From: Bacteroidales bacterium
GTDB lineage: Bacteria > Bacteroidota > Bacteroidia > Bacteroidales > F082
Reading direction: 5' to 3'
Length of the DNA: 64,000 bases
Assembly (NCBI GenBank): GCA_016285355.1
Contig: JAEEQP010000015.1
Span: 6,360-70,359 of the forward strand
A program made the translations under genes and the position numbers. Positions 60,652 to 64,000 of this stretch are shown here, piece by piece (within the stretch, counting starts at the first letter, position 1; each line of letters opens with the position of its first letter). The notes under the pieces are model-generated. The model worked only from the letters and a program-made list of their open reading frames with translations, did no database searches and was not told the origin of the DNA.

Positions 60652-60996
60652 ATGCCTATGGATAAAAACCTTACCAAAGAAAAATTTGAGATTTTCATGA
60701 TGCTTTGCGCCTCTGGAATTGATGGCAACATTTCAATGAAAGAGCTGGAACGCATTTGTATGCAGTTCGATGAAAAGAGCTACAACGAGGTTTTCGAGTC
60801 ATGGAAGTCGATGACCAGTCCTGCTTGGCTCAGTTTCTTCAAGGAGCATAAGGACGAATTCCTGAAAACCGAAGAAGAAAAGGCCGCTTTCATGGCCGAC
60901 ATCAACGACATCGTCGCGGCAGAGGAAGGCGAAGTCAACCAGAAGGAAAAGAACTTCATGAAAGTGCTCGAAATGCTGATTAACGACGAACTTTAA
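60652..60996 (+). CDS. small helical protein, possibly TerB-like
   Basis: A 114-residue acidic, all-helical protein starting MPMDKNLTKEKFEIFMMLCA, with GIDGNISMKELERIC (about 22-36) and EEGEVNQKEKNFMKVLEML at the end. Its paired GIDGNIS and EEGEVNQKE segments, each followed by a helix, resemble the acidic metal-binding repeats of TerB-like proteins. No signal peptide or membrane segment was seen. A terminator follows. Function is unknown, and its position between hydrogenase-linked gene sets may be coincidental. Confidence 0.6.
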   Translation: MPMDKNLTKEKFEIFMMLCASGIDGNISMKELERICMQFDEKSYNEVFESWKSMTSPAWLSFFKEHKDEFLKTEEEKAAFMADINDIVAAEEGEVNQKEKNFMKVLEMLINDEL

Positions 60997-61012
60997 TCAC
61001 GTTTCAACCCTT

Positions 61013-61067
61013 AAACCGCCCGTTTCTAAATTAGAACGATTCTAATTTATGATTTGGGCGGTTTTTT
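61013..61067 (+). terminator. rho-independent terminator after the small helical gene
   Basis: A nine-base outer stem, aaaccgccc (61013-61021) and gggcggttt (61056-61064), with an inner stem (ctaaattagaa and ttctaatttat) is followed by a T-run ending near 61067. It lies before the hydrogenase promoter. Confidence 0.85.
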
Positions 61068-61134
61068 GTTTTGTAATGGGTTATCATTCAGCTGAATATA
61101 AAACCTTTGAATTGAGAAAAAACTTAGTGTTTTA

Positions 61135-61166
61135 TTTGGAATGAGCGTTTCTTTTCCCTAAATTTG
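61135..61166 (+). promoter_or_regulatory. Bacteroidetes-type promoter for the hydrogenase operon
   Basis: TTTG (61135-61138) and TAAATTTG (61159-61166) are 20 bases apart, the best-spaced promoter in the window. Transcription would start near 61172, leaving a leader of about 75 bases before the ATG at 61246. Confidence 0.75.
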
Positions 61167-61245
61167 CAGCGTTTTTCGGAAATCCCCGAAAAGACAAGGA
61201 AAATAAAGGTAAATCACTTAATAATTAACCCCAAAAAGGAAAAAT

Positions 61246-61635
61246 ATGGCAAAAGTTAAGTCTTTAGCAGAACTGAAAGCTATGAGAGAAAAGCTTCAGT
61301 CGAAACTTGACCTTCGCGAAAAGAGCAACGACCCTGACTCTTTGGTGCAAATTAAGGTCGCAATGGCCACCTGCGGTATCGCCGCCGGTGCAAAACAAGT
61401 TATGGAACACATGATGGAGAAGGCCGACGAGCTGAAGCTCGGCATCGTCTTCACCCAGACCGGCTGCATGGGCTACTGCCACGCCGAGCCGACCATCGAG
61501 GTGAAGTGCCCCGGCAAAGACCCGATCGTCTTCGGTCATGTCGACAACAACCGCGCTGACGAAATCCTCACCAAGTATGTGATGAACAACGAGATGGTTG
61601 AGGGCGTCATTCCGGTGAACTATGAAACTATCTAA
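61246..61635 (+). CDS. thioredoxin-like 2Fe-2S ferredoxin subunit (HydABC-associated)
   Basis: A 129-residue protein with the thioredoxin-like 2Fe-2S fold. Cysteines lie in MATCGIAAGAK (about 44) and TGCMGYCHAEPTIEV (about 72-86), the four-Cys pattern of NuoE/HydC-type clusters. It lacks the N-terminal helical domain of a full NuoE/HydC (~160 residues). It is the first plus-strand gene of the hydrogenase operon, with a purine-rich ribosome site (aaaagga) before its ATG, and would pass electrons to HydB. Confidence 0.85.
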   Translation: MAKVKSLAELKAMREKLQSKLDLREKSNDPDSLVQIKVAMATCGIAAGAKQVMEHMMEKADELKLGIVFTQTGCMGYCHAEPTIEVKCPGKDPIVFGHVDNNRADEILTKYVMNNEMVEGVIPVNYETI

Positions 61636-61660
61636 TAACCTTTAATTCGGAGGAATTTAT

Positions 61661-63475
61661 ATGGCAAAAATCAAGATGCACGTGCTCGTCTGCGGCGGTA
61701 CCGGCTGCCAGGCTTCGGCAAGTGCTCAAATCATCAAGAACTTCGAGGACATTCTGGCCGCGAAGGGCTTGCAGGATGAAGTTCAGGTGGTCAGGACAGG
61801 TTGCTTCGGCTTCTGCGAGAAGGGACCCATCGTGAAGATCATGCCTGACAACACGTTCTACACTCAGGTGAAGCCTGAAGATGTCGAAAAGATCATCAAC
61901 GAGCACATCATCAAGGGCCGTAAGGTCACCGATTTGCTCTACATGGACCCTGAAAACAGGGAACACGTTGCCGACTCGAAGCACATGGGCTTCTACCGTA
62001 AGCAACTGCGTATCGCTCTGCGTAACTGCGGTTTCATCAACCCCGAAAACATCGACGAGTGCATCTCGCGCGGTGGCTATGAGGCTTTGGGCAAGGTCTT
62101 GTCCGATATGACTCCCGCTCAGGTTGTCGACGAAATCACCAAGTCAGGTCTCCGTGGCCGTGGCGGTGCTGGTTTCCCCACCGGCGTGAAATGGGGTCTT
62201 TGCGCAAAGAACAAGTGCGATGAGATGTATGTCATCTGCAACGCCGACGAAGGCGACCCGGGTGCGTTCATGGACCGTTCCATCATGGAAGGCGACCCGC
62301 ACAGCATCGTCGAGGCTATGGCCATCTGCGGCTATGCCATCGGCGCCACCCACGGTTTGGTCTACATCCGTGCTGAATACCCGCTCGCTATCCACCGTCT
62401 GCAAGTCGCTATTGCCCAGGCCCGCGAATACGGCCTGCTCGGTAAGGACATCCTCGGCTCAGGCTTCGATTTCGACATCGAGCTCCGCTACGGTGCCGGC
62501 GCTTTCGTCTGCGGTGAAGAGACCGCTCTGATCCACTCGATGGAAGGCAAGCGCGGTGAACCCACTCTGAAACCCCCGTTCCCGGCTGTCAGTGGCTACA
62601 TGGCCAAGCCGTCTAACGTGAACAACGTTGAGACCTTCGCCAACATCCCGATCATCATCACCAAGGGCGCCGACTGGTTTGCCAGCATCGGCTCCGAGAA
62701 GTCAAAGGGCACGAAGGTGTTCGCTCTGGCTGGTCAGATCAACAACGTCGGTCTGATTGAGGTCCCGATGGGCACCACGTTGCGCGACATCATCTACGAA
62801 ATCGGTGGTGGTATCAAGGGTGGCCGTAAGTTCAAGGCCGTCCAGACTGGTGGTCCTTCAGGCGGCTGCTTGACGGAGAAACACCTCGACACTGCTATCG
62901 ACTATGAAAGCCTCGCCGCTGCTGGCTCCATGATGGGCTCTGGCGGTATGGTGGTCATGGACGACACCTCCTGCATGGTGGCCATCGCCAAGTTCTACTT
63001 GGAGTTCACCTGCGAAGAGAGCTGCGGTAAGTGCTCGCCCTGCCGTATCGGTAACAAGCGTATGCTCGAAATCCTCACCAAGATCACGGAAGGCAACGGC
63101 ACCATGGACGACCTCCAGGAGCTCCGTAACCTCGCCGCTGTGATTAAGGACACCGCCCTCTGCGGTCTGGGTCAGACCTCACCGAACCCGGTGCTTTCTA
63201 CCCTCGACAACTTCTGGGATGAGTATGTTGAGCACGTCGTTGACAAGAAATGTCGCGCTGGCGTCTGCAAGAAGCTCATGAGCTACGTGATCGACAAGGA
63301 TGTCTGTATCGGTTGCGGCAAGTGCGCCAAGAACTGCCCGGCTGATGCCATCTCGAAGACCGACTACATCGCTCCCGGCCACAAGCTGCCTTCGATGGTC
63401 ATCGACTCCAGCAAGTGCATCAAGTGCGGTGCCTGTATCAGTGGTTGTAAGTTCAATGCCATTTCTGTCAAATAA
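61661..63475 (+). CDS. hydB: NuoF-like subunit HydB of an [FeFe] hydrogenase
   Basis: A 604-residue NADH-binding flavoprotein subunit. An N-terminal thioredoxin-like 2Fe-2S domain (GGTGCQASASA, then RTGCFGFCEKGPIV) is followed by the NuoF core: GLRGRGGAGFPTGVKWGL (FMN/NADH loop, about 160), CNADEGDPGAFMDRSI, an SLBB region and the 4Fe-4S site ESCGKCSPCRIGNKRM (about 450-465). The C-terminus adds two 4Fe-4S ferredoxin motifs (CIGCGKCAKNCP; CIKCGACISGC). This extended form is the HydB of electron-bifurcating hydrogenases. A strong ggagga ribosome site precedes its ATG. Confidence 0.95.
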   Translation: MAKIKMHVLVCGGTGCQASASAQIIKNFEDILAAKGLQDEVQVVRTGCFGFCEKGPIVKIMPDNTFYTQVKPEDVEKIINEHIIKGRKVTDLLYMDPENREHVADSKHMGFYRKQLRIALRNCGFINPENIDECISRGGYEALGKVLSDMTPAQVVDEITKSGLRGRGGAGFPTGVKWGLCAKNKCDEMYVICNADEGDPGAFMDRSIMEGDPHSIVEAMAICGYAIGATHGLVYIRAEYPLAIHRLQVAIAQAREYGLLGKDILGSGFDFDIELRYGAGAFVCGEETALIHSMEGKRGEPTLKPPFPAVSGYMAKPSNVNNVETFANIPIIITKGADWFASIGSEKSKGTKVFALAGQINNVGLIEVPMGTTLRDIIYEIGGGIKGGRKFKAVQTGGPSGGCLTEKHLDTAIDYESLAAAGSMMGSGGMVVMDDTSCMVAIAKFYLEFTCEESCGKCSPCRIGNKRMLEILTKITEGNGTMDDLQELRNLAAVIKDTALCGLGQTSPNPVLSTLDNFWDEYVEHVVDKKCRAGVCKKLMSYVIDKDVCIGCGKCAKNCPADAISKTDYIAPGHKLPSMVIDSSKCIKCGACISGCKFNAISVK

Positions 63476-63495
63476 AATAGAGGAGGAGACATATT

Positions 63496-64000
63496 ATGAT
63501 TAATGTAACAATTGATAACAAACAGATCCAGGTCCCGGAAGGCACTACTATCCTGAAAGCCGCCCGCATGGCTGGTATCCATATTCCTACCCTTTGCTAT
63601 TTTGAATTGGCAGGAATGAAATTTGAAAACAAACCCGGTGGCTGCCGCGTTTGCGTCGTCGAAGTGACTAAAGACTTCAACGGTCGTCCGCGTCGTAACC
63701 TGGCCCCGGCTTGCGCCACCGACTGCGTGGAAGGTATGGAAGTGTTGACCCACAGCGCCCGCGTCATTAACGCCCGTCGTACTGTGGTCGAACTGATCCT
63801 TTCCGACCACCCGACCGACTGCTTGACCTGCGCCAAGAGCGGCAACTGCGAGCTGCAGAGCCTGGCCCAGTACCTCGGCATTCGCGACATCCCGTTCAAG
63901 GGTGAACAGAGCCACTATCGCCAAGACATGTCGCCCAGCATCGTGCGCGACATGGACAAGTGCGTCATGTGCCGCCGTTGCGAGAATATGTGTAACAACG
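63496..64000 (+). CDS. hydA: [FeFe] hydrogenase catalytic subunit HydA, N-terminal part (runs off window)
   Basis: The first 168 codons of a NuoG-like iron-sulphur protein, cut by the window end. It has a 2Fe-2S ferredoxin domain (HIPTLCYFELAG, GGCRVCVVEV, LAPACATDC) and the His-ligated 4Fe-4S site SDHPTDCLTCAKSGNCELQ (about 102-120). The start of the next cluster follows (DKCVMCRRCENMC). The H-cluster is beyond the window, so the hydrogenase identity is inferred from HydB upstream. The gene is preceded by a strong ribosome site (gaggagga) 10 bases before the ATG at 63496. Confidence 0.85.
   Translation, partial: MINVTIDNKQIQVPEGTTILKAARMAGIHIPTLCYFELAGMKFENKPGGCRVCVVEVTKDFNGRPRRNLAPACATDCVEGMEVLTHSARVINARRTVVELILSDHPTDCLTCAKSGNCELQSLAQYLGIRDIPFKGEQSHYRQDMSPSIVRDMDKCVMCRRCENMCNN

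Overview
The window looks like a chromosomal segment of a member of the Bacteroidales. Several genes are preceded by the Bacteroidetes-type promoter (a TTTG element about 20 bases before a TAnnTTTG element). One secreted protease ends in a type IX secretion C-terminal domain. Lipoboxes, a TonB-dependent receptor, a NagZ/beta-lactamase-type fusion and lipoprotein flavodoxin and TenA relatives also fit that group. No rRNA, tRNA or CRISPR array was recognised. Gene identities come from reading motifs by eye; no database search was run.

Layout. 1-2320: end of a MORN/YwqK-like gene and a TonB-dependent receptor. 2490-15291: a defence island. It holds a type I restriction-modification locus (hsdM, an unknown gene, a one-domain hsdS, a scar with a broken REP-associated transposase and a second hsdS tail, a DUF4143-type ATPase, hsdR), a minus-strand TIR/DUF4062-like protein with TPR repeats, a decayed gene, and a tightly overlapping minus-strand trio (Cas2/SinR-like protein, DUF3696-type AAA ATPase, unknown protein). 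15415-31980: mostly housekeeping and envelope genes, including an M6 protease, an SPFH protein, two lipoproteins, a glycosyltransferase, purD, a DUF6427-like membrane protein, rnhB, a thioredoxin-like protein, the GH3/serine-hydrolase fusion, an SDR, a flavodoxin and a frameshifted tenA-like gene.

32174-51448: a surface polysaccharide region. A CapA-like gene converges on a minus-strand SGNH/MBOAT pair. A long plus-strand operon (36044-51448) then encodes a flippase, a polymerase, glycosyltransferases, acetyltransferases, a glycerol-3-phosphate cytidylyltransferase-like and a CDP-glycerol phosphotransferase-like enzyme, and a Stealth phosphotransferase. It ends with an adenylating ligase, GNAT, carrier protein, MBOAT and SGNH protein. 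That set parallels the Dlt (teichoic acid D-alanylation) system. Together the genes suggest a phosphoglycerol-containing surface glycan decorated with an activated, possibly N-acylated, amino or carboxylic acid.

51480-56213: efp, an lpxD-like gene, an esterase and a DPP III-type peptidase. 56233-64000: genes around an electron-bifurcating-type [FeFe] hydrogenase. A minus-strand set (DRTGG protein, PHP protein, histidine-kinase-like ATPase) is separated by a subtilase and a small helical protein from the plus-strand operon (2Fe-2S protein, HydB, start of HydA), which runs off the window. Several kinds of short palindromic repeat are scattered through the window, one of them inserted in frame inside the subtilase gene.
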